DNA from: Streptomyces sp. I05A-00742
GTDB taxonomy: Bacteria; Actinomycetota; Actinomycetes; Streptomycetales; Streptomycetaceae
NCBI RefSeq assembly: GCF_013055795.1
Contig: NZ_JABETO010000003.1
Span: 1-64,000 of the forward strand
DNA: 64,000 nt
Reading direction: 5' to 3'
The notes beneath the pieces are model-generated. The model searched no databases. It had not been told where the DNA came from and was given only the letters and a program-made list of their open reading frames with translations. The first letter of the stretch is position 1. Every line of letters starts with the position of its first letter. The position numbers and the translations under genes were made by a program. Below, one piece after another: positions 33,592 through 41,427 of the stretch.

Positions 33592-33622
33592 GATGGGCGT
33601 TTTGCCTGAGGAAGGCCCGGCG

Positions 33623-34612
33623 TCACAGTTCGCGCTTGCGGTTGCGCCAGGCATGGATTCCGGGAAGCAGCGACGAATCCTCGCCGACGCCCCGCCCCGC
33701 CAGCACCCCCTCGACGTTGTCGAAAAAGCCGCGCGCGAAGCGACGCTGCCAGGCCCACAGGGCCGGCAGGCTCGCGAAGGACATCCCCATCGTGGCCGGG
33801 GCCATCGCGGTCGTCGCGGCGACAGCCACTCCCGTCCTGACCGTGGGCAGCTCCAGGACCACGGTCGACCGGCCGGGACCCGCGTCGATCACCTTGGCCG
33901 TGACCGGCCGGCCGCGCCGGGCATGGAAGATCACTTGCGCTGCCTCCGGGCTGGACTCCTCGACCGGATAGTGCAGCAGCTCGACGGCCCCCGTCAGGGC
34001 GTCGAACGCCCGGCGCCTGGTCGCCTGGACGGTCCGTTCGTAACGCTTCGTGGTGAGGACCGTGAACTCCTCGGCCGGATCCGCGTCCGGCCCGGAGGCC
34101 GGGACGACCGCGTGGGCCTCAAGCGTCTCCAGGAGACGCCCGAAGTCGTAGGCCCAGTCTTCCGTGGCCAGCCTGACGGCCTGGAGATACGTCATCGTCT
34201 TGAGGGAGGGCGGCAGCAGATGCGCGGGAGGCATCGTCGCGCCTTGGACGAGGACGGGAACCAGGGCGATGCCGTTCCGCAGGGCCGTCTCCAGCTCCAC
34301 GCGGACCAGGTCCTCCGGGACGTCGAGCCGCCGTCGGCCGTCCGGACCCCGGGCGTCCAGCCACTGCGGCCCCAGAACGGCGATCACCGCCCGTGAGGCC
34401 GCGAGGGCGTCGTTCAGCTGGGATATGTAGTTCTGGGCGGACGTGTTCGAGTCGATGTCGAGGTAGACCCGGTTCTTCCCGAAGTACCCGCGCAGGTCCG
34501 CCGCGAGCCGCCCAGTGGAAGGCGCCGAGTCCGCGCGACGGTAGGAGATGAAGATCCCCCAGCGCCTGTGCTGCGGCATCTGCGGCGATTCGCCATGCGA
34601 TTCCTGTGTCAT
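33623..34612 (-). CDS. TIR-domain protein with C-terminal SRPBCC-like region
   Basis: The 329-residue protein starts MTQESHGESPQMPQH; GGGGGGACGG precedes the ATG. Residues about 18-155 form a TIR domain: GIFISYRRADSAPSTGRLAA, RVYLDIDSNTSAQNY, VIAVLGPQWLDA, and VRVELETAL, whose Glu106 corresponds to the position of the catalytic glutamate in NAD-cleaving TIR domains. The rest (FTVLTTKRYERTVQATRRRA to FFDNVEGVLAG) resembles an SRPBCC-type beta sheet with a hydrophobic insertion and a final helix. Bacterial TIR proteins are either NADase immune effectors or signalling scaffolds. No partner such as a Thoeris sensor or phage-defence gene is adjacent, so a defence role is only a possibility. Confidence 0.8.
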   Translation of the reverse strand: MTQESHGESPQMPQHRRWGIFISYRRADSAPSTGRLAADLRGYFGKNRVYLDIDSNTSAQNYISQLNDALAASRAVIAVLGPQWLDARGPDGRRRLDVPEDLVRVELETALRNGIALVPVLVQGATMPPAHLLPPSLKTMTYLQAVRLATEDWAYDFGRLLETLEAHAVVPASGPDADPAEEFTVLTTKRYERTVQATRRRAFDALTGAVELLHYPVEESSPEAAQVIFHARRGRPVTAKVIDAGPGRSTVVLELPTVRTGVAVAATTAMAPATMGMSFASLPALWAWQRRFARGFFDNVEGVLAGRGVGEDSSLLPGIHAWRNRKREL

Positions 34613-35448
34613 CCGTCCCCCCGAGGCTCGATGACGGCTGCCGACGGTCACGAACTGCCGCGGGCCGTCAAGGGCAGCTTTTGAGACCATCACTTTTCGG
34701 GCAAGGGAGCGCGGAAGTGCGAGGGAGCGCGCAGCGCCGGGCGCGCGCATCAGCGACGATGCTCTCCCGTCACCGGGGCCCGCGGCGCAATCAGCGTGCG
34801 GGAGCCGGGGCGCGCGCACCGCCGCCGGGACCGGCGTGCGCCGACGGCCCCGGCTCGGCGGTGCGTGCGGGCACAGAAGCCCGGCGGTCGTGCGGGCACG
34901 GAGCCCGTCCGGCGTCCGTGGTCAGGACGCGGCCGCGTCCTCCGCCGGGGACGGCGGCTGCGGCGCCCCGGGAAGCGCGGCGTTCCGAGTGCCGACTGAG
35001 CGCCGCCCGCGATCTCGACGCCTGGTGTGAGGCGAGCCGGAGGACCTCCTCTCGGGAGGCAGGAAGCGGGAAGCGGCAGCGGGAAGCGGGCAACCGGAAG
35101 GCCGCCGGCGAGCGCGCCGGCAACGCCTGGGGACAGGCCGCCGGCATCCGCGGGCACGGCCCGGTCCGGCGCCGCGCCACGGCCCCGGGAGGGTGAACGG
35201 CCGTCCACGTCCGGCTCCCCCGGGACGTGAAGGGTTGGCCACAACCGACTCAACCATCCATTCCGGCACTTGACGCGACTCCCGTCGCCGACGGATCCTC
35301 CGATCGCCCCTGCCTCCCTTCCCTCACACTGCCCCCGCGCGGCCGCGACTCGGCGCCGCCTTTCACGCATCGCGAACCTTCCGCCGCACCACGAACCTTC
35401 CACCGCACCACATACCTTCCACCGCACCACGAACGAGAGGACCCTCAC
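34613..35448. other. About 836 bp with no supported gene
   Basis: The region between the TIR gene and the amidohydrolase gene is GC-rich, with open frames on both strands that are Arg/Ala/Pro/Gly-rich, lack ribosome binding sites and show no conserved domain. It contains short GGAAGCGG repeats near 35060-35090 and a threefold 19-bp repeat at 35377-35433. The promoter of the amidohydrolase gene must lie in its right part. It may be a decayed gene. Confidence 0.45.
35377..35433 (+). repeat. 19-bp tandem repeat, three copies
   Basis: Three consecutive units of CCTTCCACCGCACCACGAA (the first has G at position 7, the second ends in ATA) lie just upstream of the ribosome binding site of the amidohydrolase gene, within its probable 5' untranslated region. 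Confidence 0.85.
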
Positions 35449-37200
35449 GTGTCCGCATCCAACGGACGTCTGTCCTCGGCGATCTCCCGCCGGGACGTCG
35501 GCCGCCTGGCCGGCGCCGTCGCCGCCGCCTCCATACTCCCCGCCGCCTCCTTACTGCCCGGCGCAGGGCAGGCCGTCGCCGCCGAATCCGGGCGCGCGGA
35601 CCTGGTGTTCCACAACGGCGACGTCATGACGATGGACCCAAGACGGCCGAGAGCGTCGGCCGTGGCCGTCCGGGCGGGCCGGATCGTGTGCGTGGGCGGC
35701 GACGCCGAGGTCCGCGCCTTCGCCGGGAGCGGCACCGAGACGGTGAACCTGCGCGGCCGGACCCTGCTCCCCGGCATCAACGACACCCATCTGCACGCCG
35801 CCGTCTACCGGCTGAACCTCCCGCCGTACGCGCTCGACCTCGGCGCGGGCTCCGTGAAGTCCGTCGCCGACATCGTCGCCGCGGTGGCCGCCGAGGCCAA
35901 GCGCGTCCCCAAGGGGCAGTGGATCCGCGGCGCCGGGTGGAACCGCTTCCGGCTCGCCGAGCAGCGGGAACCGAACCGGGACGACCTGGACCGGGCGGCG
36001 CCGGACCATCCGGTCTTCCTCCAGGACAACGGCTACCACGCCAGCGCGGTCAACTCCCGTGCCCTGGAACTCGCCGGGATCACCGACGCCGGTCCCGACG
36101 GGCCCCGGAAGCCGGGGGTCGACTACGACGCCGCCGGACGGCCCACCGGGCTGCTCCACTACGGGGGCCAGGCGCTGGTCCAGCTCCTGCTCCCCTCCTG
36201 GAGCCGGGACCAGCGGAAGCAGGCCATCCAGGACGCGGTCGGCCGCCTCCACGCCGAGGGCATCACCAGCTACACCGATCCGGGCCTCGGGCCCGGCGGC
36301 GATGGACTCGGCGGCGGAACGCAGGGGCCCGAAACCCTCGCGGCCTACGTGGACCTGGCCCGGGCCGGGGCCCTCGACGCGCGCGTGAACGCGCTCTTCC
36401 TGCCCTGCTCGCAGTCGGGCGGATCGGCCGCCGCCGTCGGCAAGGCGCTGCGCGAGTTCACGCCGCCGACGGGCCTCGACCCCCGGCGGTTCGCCGTGCG
36501 CGGCGTGAAGCTGTTCTCCGACAGCGGCGGTGACCTGCTGGTCGAAGGGAACACCAACGAGGAACGGGCCGCCGAGCTGGCCGAGATGATCCGCGTCGCC
36601 CACGCCGCCGGCTACCAGGTGGGCGTGCACTGCTACAAGTGGACCTCCACCGTCGTGGACGGCTTCGTCGCCGCGATGCGCCGCCACCCGCGCCCCGACC
36701 CCCGGCACATCGCGATGCACGGCGCGTTCGTCACCGCGGACCTCCTCCCGACGATGGCCAGGCACCGGATCGGCCTCGGGCCGCAGGCGCAGAGCTGGTC
36801 GCACGCGATCCACGGCGCGGCGCAGGGTCCGGCGGGCGAGAACTTCCTGCCGTGGCGCTCGGCGGTCGACGCCGGCGTGCCGTTCCTCGGCAGTTCGGAC
36901 ACCCCCGTCAACTCGCCGAACTGGCGCGCGGGCGTCCAGGCCCTGGTCACCCGGCGCGGCAGCTGCGGCGAGGTGCACGGCCCCGGCCAGCGCCTGACCC
37001 TCGACCAGGCGTTGGCCGCCTACACCACCGCGGGCGCCTGGCAGGACTCCGCCGAGTCCTGGAAGGGATCCGTGACCCCGGGCAAGGTGGCCGACCTGTG
37101 CCTGCTCGACGGCAACCTGCGCACCACGGACCCGGACGGTATCGCCGGTGTCCCGGTGGCGATGACCGTCTTCGACGGCCGGGTCGTCCACGGCGCCTGA
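35449..37200 (+). CDS. Tat-exported amidohydrolase (YtcJ-like, amidohydrolase family 3)
   Basis: The 583-residue protein starts at GTG 35449, eight bases after AGAGG. A twin-arginine signal is present (ISRRDVGRLAGAVAAASIL, Arg14-Arg15), with a probable cleavage site after AVAAE. The metal-dependent hydrolase domain has NDTHLHAA (His114, His116), a lysine/glutamate region in the middle, GVHCYKWT and the C-terminal GSSDTPVNSPNWRAG. The C-terminal beta sandwich contains VTPGKVADLCLLDGNL. YtcJ-like enzymes hydrolyse amide or related bonds in a range of substrates; the natural substrate is unknown. Export through Tat implies cofactor loading in the cytoplasm and action outside the membrane. It is probably monocistronic. 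Confidence 0.9.
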   Translation: MSASNGRLSSAISRRDVGRLAGAVAAASILPAASLLPGAGQAVAAESGRADLVFHNGDVMTMDPRRPRASAVAVRAGRIVCVGGDAEVRAFAGSGTETVNLRGRTLLPGINDTHLHAAVYRLNLPPYALDLGAGSVKSVADIVAAVAAEAKRVPKGQWIRGAGWNRFRLAEQREPNRDDLDRAAPDHPVFLQDNGYHASAVNSRALELAGITDAGPDGPRKPGVDYDAAGRPTGLLHYGGQALVQLLLPSWSRDQRKQAIQDAVGRLHAEGITSYTDPGLGPGGDGLGGGTQGPETLAAYVDLARAGALDARVNALFLPCSQSGGSAAAVGKALREFTPPTGLDPRRFAVRGVKLFSDSGGDLLVEGNTNEERAAELAEMIRVAHAAGYQVGVHCYKWTSTVVDGFVAAMRRHPRPDPRHIAMHGAFVTADLLPTMARHRIGLGPQAQSWSHAIHGAAQGPAGENFLPWRSAVDAGVPFLGSSDTPVNSPNWRAGVQALVTRRGSCGEVHGPGQRLTLDQALAAYTTAGAWQDSAESWKGSVTPGKVADLCLLDGNLRTTDPDGIAGVPVAMTVFDGRVVHGA

Positions 37201-37212
37201 CGGCGAGGGCGC

Positions 37213-37267
37213 GGCCGTCCCATCGTCCACGGCCGTCCCGTCGTCCATGGCCGTCCCCGTCGTCCAC
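37213..37267 (+). repeat. 18-bp tandem repeat, three copies
   Basis: GGCCGTCCCGTCGTCCAC repeats three times with single substitutions and one extra C in the last unit. It is followed by GGACGGCC units that could pair back to form a hairpin. It lies just after the amidohydrolase stop and may act as its terminator. Confidence 0.75.
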
Positions 37268-37419
37268 GGCGGGACGGCCGGACGGCCGGACGGGTGGCCC
37301 GCAGCGAGTACAAGAGGCCACCGCCGCATTGGCACGCTGTTCCTCCCCACCCGGCCCCGGCCCTGGTCCACCCGAATGGGACCTTGACGCTTGCGGCGAG
37401 GCCCCCCTTTCCTGTCCCC

Positions 37420-38019
37420 ATGGCGGAATCGACACCGAGCGTTCTCGACGTGCTGACATCGTCGATGGGAGCCCTGCCCGCGTTCGACATCACGTACTTC
37501 CTGCCGTGCGGGACAGTGAAAGACAGGGTTCTGAAACATGACCTCCTGCATGTTCTCCTGATCGACAGGGCGTGGCCGGTCACCTTCCGATTCGAGGACG
37601 AATACTGCGCCGCCGTCGTCCAGGCGGTTCTGATGAAGGACAGCCGCGTGTCCGCACGCTCCGTGACGTGGAACGAGCCTCCCGCTGCCGCCTCCGTGCC
37701 CAGCCTGGACGAGATCTATGAGGTGACCATTCCCAGCGTGGTGGACTTCCTGAGATTCGCGCTGGTCCGGCTCGGCTTGCGTGTTCCGGACGACTTCAGA
37801 CTGCCGGACGTGAATTTCGTCGGTGAGTACTACCGATTGGGCCTGCTCTTCGAGCACGAGTTCCGCACCGAGTTCGGCGAGGACTACGCGTCGGTACCGG
37901 CAGACGTGTTGAAGGACATGCCCTTCGCAGACGTGGCTCACAGCTTTCGACGGGCGACCGAGAAGCACGGCCGGATGCGGCGGCACCAGGTCCGGCAGAA
38001 TCGCCTGGGCAGGACCTAG
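37420..38019 (+). CDS. Uncharacterised protein, 199 aa
   Basis: I do not recognise this protein. It begins MAESTPSVLDVLTSSMGALP at ATG 37420; the frame is open further upstream to a GTG at 37294, but that part is Pro/His-rich and unlikely to be translated. The protein has a helical hydrophobic segment (VTIPSVVDFLRFALVRLGLR) and a Phe/Tyr-rich region (VNFVGEYYRLGLLFEHEFRT), and ends with a basic tail. There is no signal peptide and no ribosome binding site of note. GC content is slightly below that of the neighbours, which suggests an acquired accessory gene. A strong hairpin follows at 38139-38165. Confidence 0.6.
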   Translation: MAESTPSVLDVLTSSMGALPAFDITYFLPCGTVKDRVLKHDLLHVLLIDRAWPVTFRFEDEYCAAVVQAVLMKDSRVSARSVTWNEPPAAASVPSLDEIYEVTIPSVVDFLRFALVRLGLRVPDDFRLPDVNFVGEYYRLGLLFEHEFRTEFGEDYASVPADVLKDMPFADVAHSFRRATEKHGRMRRHQVRQNRLGRT

Positions 38020-38138
38020 GCTGCCCGTTGAGATCGCCATGGGCCGGCGCTTCAAGGGCCACAGCCCGGGAGCCCGCTGTCCCGGCCTTCCCTTCGGGAA
38101 GCCGCGAGGGAGCGCCAAGCAGCACTGCACAGTGGTCC

Positions 38139-38165
38139 GGCTCCGTGGCATCCGGCCACGGAGCC
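38139..38165 (+). terminator. Strong hairpin, 11-bp perfect stem
   Basis: GGCTCCGTGGC (38139-38149) and GCCACGGAGCC (38155-38165) pair perfectly around a five-base loop. It lies about 120 bases after the stop of the 37420 gene and 80 bases before the 17-codon leader ORF, so it may be a terminator or a leader RNA structure. Confidence 0.6.
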
Positions 38166-38246
38166 TCCGCGAAAACCCGTTGGCGGACCACGGCGCCCAC
38201 TGCTACTTTTCCGGAGGCCGTGCGAGAGAACGAGGAGGTGGTACCC

Positions 38247-38300
38247 GTGAACGCAGTATCGACATGGGTGCTCCCCTTCGGGGTCACGGTCGGGCGATAG
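38247..38300 (+). CDS. 17-codon leader peptide ORF
   Basis: An AGGAGGTG lies at 38233-38240, seven bases before a GTG, giving the short product (M)NAVSTWVLPFGVTVGR and a TAG stop at 38300. The main hydrolase ATG follows 45 bases later. The end of the ORF is a small hairpin (CTCCCCTTCGGGGTCAC region), and a stronger hairpin precedes it. A very good ribosome binding site on so short an ORF suggests a regulatory leader peptide rather than a functional protein. Its role is inferred. Confidence 0.5.
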   Translation: MNAVSTWVLPFGVTVGR

Positions 38301-38345
38301 GTCGTCCGGGAGCGCCGTTCACGAGCACTCCCGAAAGGCACGACC

Positions 38346-39083
38346 ATGCGATTCACTTCCGTAGAGCGCCTCGACGACGGCGTCCTCGAACGCGAATTCA
38401 CCCTCGGCGGGATCCCCGGCATGCTGTGGACGCCCACGTCCGTACCCGCACCGGCGCCGCTGATCCTGATCAGCCCCCCGCCCCTCGGACTGCGCAAGCT
38501 GTACCCCCGGCTGGCGGGACGGGCCCGGTACTACGCGGCGGAGTACGGCTTCGCCGCGGCCACCATCGAGCTTCCCGGGAGCGGGGAACGGCCTCGTTGG
38601 GCCGCAGCCGAGCAGGCCCGCGCCGACTTGCGCCGGGCGATGGAGGCCGGCGAGCCGGTCGGCGACGAGATCGTCGACGCCCTCATCCTCCCGCTGGTCG
38701 AAAAGTCGGTCCCGGAATGGCAGACCGCCCTGGACGCCCTCCTGTCGCTGCCCGAGATCGGCGGCCCGGTCGGGTACGAGGGGGGAGTGATCTCCATCGG
38801 CGTCCGGCTGGCGGTGGTCGAGCCGCGCATCGTGGCCGCCGGTTTCTTCGCCGGGAGTTTTGTGCCCGCCGCCATGTTCGGGGAGGCCCGCCAGGTCACC
38901 ATTCCGCTGCAGGTCCTGCTGCAGTGGGACGACGAGGGGAACGACCGGCAGGTGGCCCTGGACCTGTTCGACGCCTTCGGCTCCAAGGAGAAGACCCTGC
39001 ACGCCAATCCGGGCGGGCACACCGGCGTTCCGCAGTTCGAACTCGACGCCGGTGCCCGGTTCTTCGCCCGGCACCTGAAGTGA
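38346..39083 (+). CDS. Alpha/beta hydrolase family protein (dienelactone-hydrolase-like)
   Basis: The 245-residue protein has alpha/beta-hydrolase layout: LILISPPPLGLRKLYP near residue 39 (oxyanion strand), FAAATIELPGSGERPRW, then the elbow region VGYEGGVISIGVRLAV, where the usual G-x-S-x-G serine is replaced by GYEGGV. A late aspartate (LLQWDDEGN, DAFGSKEK) and histidine (ANPGGHTGVP) complete the expected order. Loss of the nucleophile serine suggests an altered or lost hydrolase activity. It is preceded by a leader peptide ORF and two hairpins, which suggests control at the translation or attenuation level. The substrate is unknown. Confidence 0.75.
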   Translation: MRFTSVERLDDGVLEREFTLGGIPGMLWTPTSVPAPAPLILISPPPLGLRKLYPRLAGRARYYAAEYGFAAATIELPGSGERPRWAAAEQARADLRRAMEAGEPVGDEIVDALILPLVEKSVPEWQTALDALLSLPEIGGPVGYEGGVISIGVRLAVVEPRIVAAGFFAGSFVPAAMFGEARQVTIPLQVLLQWDDEGNDRQVALDLFDAFGSKEKTLHANPGGHTGVPQFELDAGARFFARHLK

Positions 39084-39249
39084 GGCCCGACCGTCAGGCC
39101 GACAGCAGACGGTAGGCGGCCGGCGGTAGCAGTAGCGGTGGCGGTGGCGGTGCAGGATTCAACTGGCCGGGAAGCATCTTGGTATATACCTGACATGGAG
39201 GAGAGGATCCCGGTTGTTGGCAGAACGTCCACGAATCTGGGAGTTGCCC

Positions 39250-39810
39250 ATGAGTTCCCGTGCGACACGAATCGCCATCACAGCCGGGGCCGGCCTACTG
39301 GTCCTGGCCGCCGGGACCGCCACCGCACAGGCCCGGCCCGAGCCCGTGTCCAAGGAGAAGAGCTGCCTGGTCAACGTCGGTACGGGAGCCACCCGGTGCT
39401 TCGGCACCTTCCGTGAGGCCATCGCCGCCTCCACGGAGGGACGGATCACCGACGCTCCCCTGTCCGGCAAGGACGCCGCCAACGACCGGAAGCTGGCGGA
39501 CAGACTCCGCAAGTCCTCCGCCGAGAGCGGCAGGTTGAACGCCGAACTGGCCATCCTCTACGAGCACTGGAACTTCGGCGGCACGTCCATCATCCTCAAC
39601 GGCGGCGCGTGCCGGAGCGGCAACGGCCGTGACTACACGGGTGAGTTCACCGACTGGGCCGACAGCATCAGCTCGGTCATCCCCGTCGCCTGCTGGATCG
39701 AGCTCTGGGCCGATCCCCACCAGACCGGTACGCACCAGGAGTACCGCGACTCCACGCCGTACGTGGGGGATGCCATGAATGACCGGGCGAGTTCGTACGC
39801 CCTCCTGTAG
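39250..39810 (+). CDS. Secreted beta/gamma-crystallin-like protein (peptidase inhibitor I36-like)
   Basis: The 186-residue precursor has a Sec signal (MSSRATRIAITAGAGLLVLA, cleavage after AQA near residue 28). The C-terminal 85 residues form one beta/gamma-crystallin unit: LYEHWNFGGTSIIL with the DWADSISS loop, then IELWADPHQTGTHQEY with NDRASS (177-182). The last motif matches the calcium-binding clamp pattern [ND][ND]xx[ST]S; the first (ADSISS) is a partial match. Streptomyces proteins of this fold include the metalloproteinase inhibitor SMPI and spore or cell-surface proteins. The region between residues 30 and 100 is a charged linker with two Cys. GGGAG six bases before ATG 39250 fixes the start. 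A 14-bp perfect hairpin terminates the gene. Confidence 0.78.
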   Translation: MSSRATRIAITAGAGLLVLAAGTATAQARPEPVSKEKSCLVNVGTGATRCFGTFREAIAASTEGRITDAPLSGKDAANDRKLADRLRKSSAESGRLNAELAILYEHWNFGGTSIILNGGACRSGNGRDYTGEFTDWADSISSVIPVACWIELWADPHQTGTHQEYRDSTPYVGDAMNDRASSYALL

Positions 39811-39830
39811 GACCTGTCCCGCAGGACCTG

Positions 39831-39870
39831 GGGGCGGAGCCGCTCACGGCGCCCACAGCGGCTCCGCCCC
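39831..39870. terminator. Terminator hairpin, 14-bp perfect stem
   Basis: GGGGCGGAGCCGCT (39831-39844) pairs with AGCGGCTCCGCCCC (39857-39870) around a 12-base loop, 20 bases after the crystallin-like gene. It may also serve the convergent aldolase gene. Confidence 0.8.
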
Positions 39871-39974
39871 GTGCGTCACGATCGGTGTCAACCGATCGGA
39901 GCAGTGCGTTCGGATCCTCCCCCGGGGAGCCCGGGCCGCCTTCGGCACCACGATCGCCGCCACCGACGGCGACC

Positions 39975-41276
39975 TCACCCTCCGGAGATGGGCACCCGGC
40001 CCGCCACTCCCTCCAACTCCCCCCGCGTCAGCCCCGTGAGCCGCGCCACCTCCGCCGCGTCGACCGCCCCGCAGTCGACCCCGCGCAGCAAGTACCCGGC
40101 GAGCGCGCGGGCCGTCGCGGGCTCGTCCAGGACGCCGCTCCCGGCGCCCGCGCCGCCCCCGCCCGTGTACGCGAGCAGCCGGGACGCCGCCGTCGCCAGA
40201 CCCTCGCGACAGAAGCCGTAGACCGCCGCGTACCGGGTCGGCAGGTGGGCGGGGTGCATGTCCCAGCCCTGGTAGTACGCGCGCGTCAACGACCGGCGCA
40301 CCAGCGCGTAGTGATGGCGCCAGGCCGCACGGACCTGCGCGCTCGTGCCCACCGGCAGGACGTTCGTCGAGCCGTCCGAGAGCCGGACGCCCGTACCGGC
40401 CACCGCGACCTGCATGACGGCCTTGGCGTGGTCGGCCGCCGGGTGGTCGGGGGCCTGGTGGGCGGGGGCGACGCCGCAGGCCGCGCTGTAGTCGAAGGTG
40501 CCGTAGTGCAGGGCGGAGACCCGGCCCTCCCCCGCGTCCACCAGCCGGGCGACCGTGGCGCGCCCGTCCGCTCCCAGGATCACCTGGGTGGTCTCGATCT
40601 GGACCTCGAAGCGGATCCGGCCCGCCTCCAGGCCGTGGGCCTTCTCGAACTCCCCGGCCAGTTCCGCCATGGCCGTGACCTGCTCGGCGTAGGTGACCTT
40701 GGGCAGCGTGAGGACCAGCCCGGCGGGCAGACCGGCGCCGCCCCCGGCCGTGACCAGGCCCGTGAGGAAGACGTCTAGCGTGCGGACGCCCCGGTCCCGG
40801 ACGGCCGCTTCCATGGACTTGGCGCGGATCCCGACGAACGGCGGGGCACTGCCGTCCGCCACCGCCGCCGCCACCAGCTCCGCCGCGCGGGCGGCCGCTT
40901 CGTCCTCCTCCGCGTCGGAGCGCCGGCCGTAGCCGTCCTCGAAGTCGATCCGCAGGTCCTCGACCGGCTCGTGGGCGAGCTTCGCCCGGACGCGGTCGTG
41001 GACGGCGACGGCGGATTCATCCGGCAGCCCCAGGGCGGCGGCCAGCGCGCCCGCGTCGGGCGCGTGCGCGTCGAGCGCGGCCAGGGCCCGTTCGCCCCAC
41101 GTACGGACGGTGTCCGCCGCGAAGGCGTCGGCGGGGACGTAGACGGTGTGGACGGGCTGGCGCGTGCCGGGGTCTCCGGGGTAGCGGCGCGCGAGGTCGG
41201 CGTCGACCCCGGCGAGGCCCGCCGTCAGACGATCGGTCAACGCGCTCTCGAAGGTCGTCGCCACGCTCCGGTGCAC
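39975..41276 (-). CDS. HpcH/HpaI aldolase/citrate lyase-like protein (DUF6986)
   Basis: The 433-residue protein contains the citrate-lyase beta/malyl-CoA-lyase type barrel: EDLRIDFEDGYGRRSDAEED supplies the acidic metal-binding segment, FVGIRAKSME the conserved Arg, and IRFEVQIETTQVILGADGRA the Glu strand; LHYGTFDYSAACG and QGWDMHPAHLPTRY follow. Relatives sit with purine and allantoin catabolism genes in Streptomyces and are thought to act on glyoxylate-derived compounds. No such genes are adjacent here. The GTG at 41276 is chosen, but TTG 41312 or GTG 41264 are alternatives. An inverted repeat at 41308-41324 lies immediately upstream and is likely the binding site of a repressor encoded elsewhere. 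Confidence 0.8.
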   Translation of the reverse strand: MHRSVATTFESALTDRLTAGLAGVDADLARRYPGDPGTRQPVHTVYVPADAFAADTVRTWGERALAALDAHAPDAGALAAALGLPDESAVAVHDRVRAKLAHEPVEDLRIDFEDGYGRRSDAEEDEAAARAAELVAAAVADGSAPPFVGIRAKSMEAAVRDRGVRTLDVFLTGLVTAGGGAGLPAGLVLTLPKVTYAEQVTAMAELAGEFEKAHGLEAGRIRFEVQIETTQVILGADGRATVARLVDAGEGRVSALHYGTFDYSAACGVAPAHQAPDHPAADHAKAVMQVAVAGTGVRLSDGSTNVLPVGTSAQVRAAWRHHYALVRRSLTRAYYQGWDMHPAHLPTRYAAVYGFCREGLATAASRLLAYTGGGGAGAGSGVLDEPATARALAGYLLRGVDCGAVDAAEVARLTGLTRGELEGVAGRVPISGG

Positions 41277-41307
41277 AGGACCCCACCCGCCGTTCCGCCG
41301 CCAGGAG

Positions 41308-41324
41308 TTCAACAGTTCGTTGAA
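41308..41324 (-). promoter_or_regulatory. Inverted repeat upstream of the aldolase gene
   Basis: TTCAAC and GTTGAA flank a five-base spacer (AGTTC). It lies 32 bases before the chosen GTG start, in the promoter position. It is a typical dyad for an IclR-, GntR- or TetR-type regulator; which one is not known. Confidence 0.5.
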
Positions 41325-41374
41325 GCTAGCCGCGCCCCCGGCCGACGGTCAACACCCCGCCACGACAACGAGAA

Positions 41375-41408
41375 CGGGCTCCCGCACGCCGTCGCGCGCG
41401 GGAGCCCG
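41375..41408 (-). terminator. Terminator of the etfB-etfA operon
   Basis: CGGGCTCCCGC (41375-41385) and GCGGGAGCCCG (41398-41408) form a perfect 11-bp stem, 20 bases after the etfA stop. Confidence 0.8.
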
Positions 41409-41427
41409 TACGGCTCTCGGGAGGGGA

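Noticed and set aside
34606..35196. 196-codon plus-strand frame after the TIR gene
   Set aside because: Low-complexity Arg/Pro/Gly translation, no ribosome binding site, no domain.
38028..38246. Extension of the leader peptide frame to 90 codons
   Set aside because: The upstream part has no ribosome binding site and crosses the strong hairpin at 38139-38165. Only the last 17 codons follow a good Shine-Dalgarno sequence.
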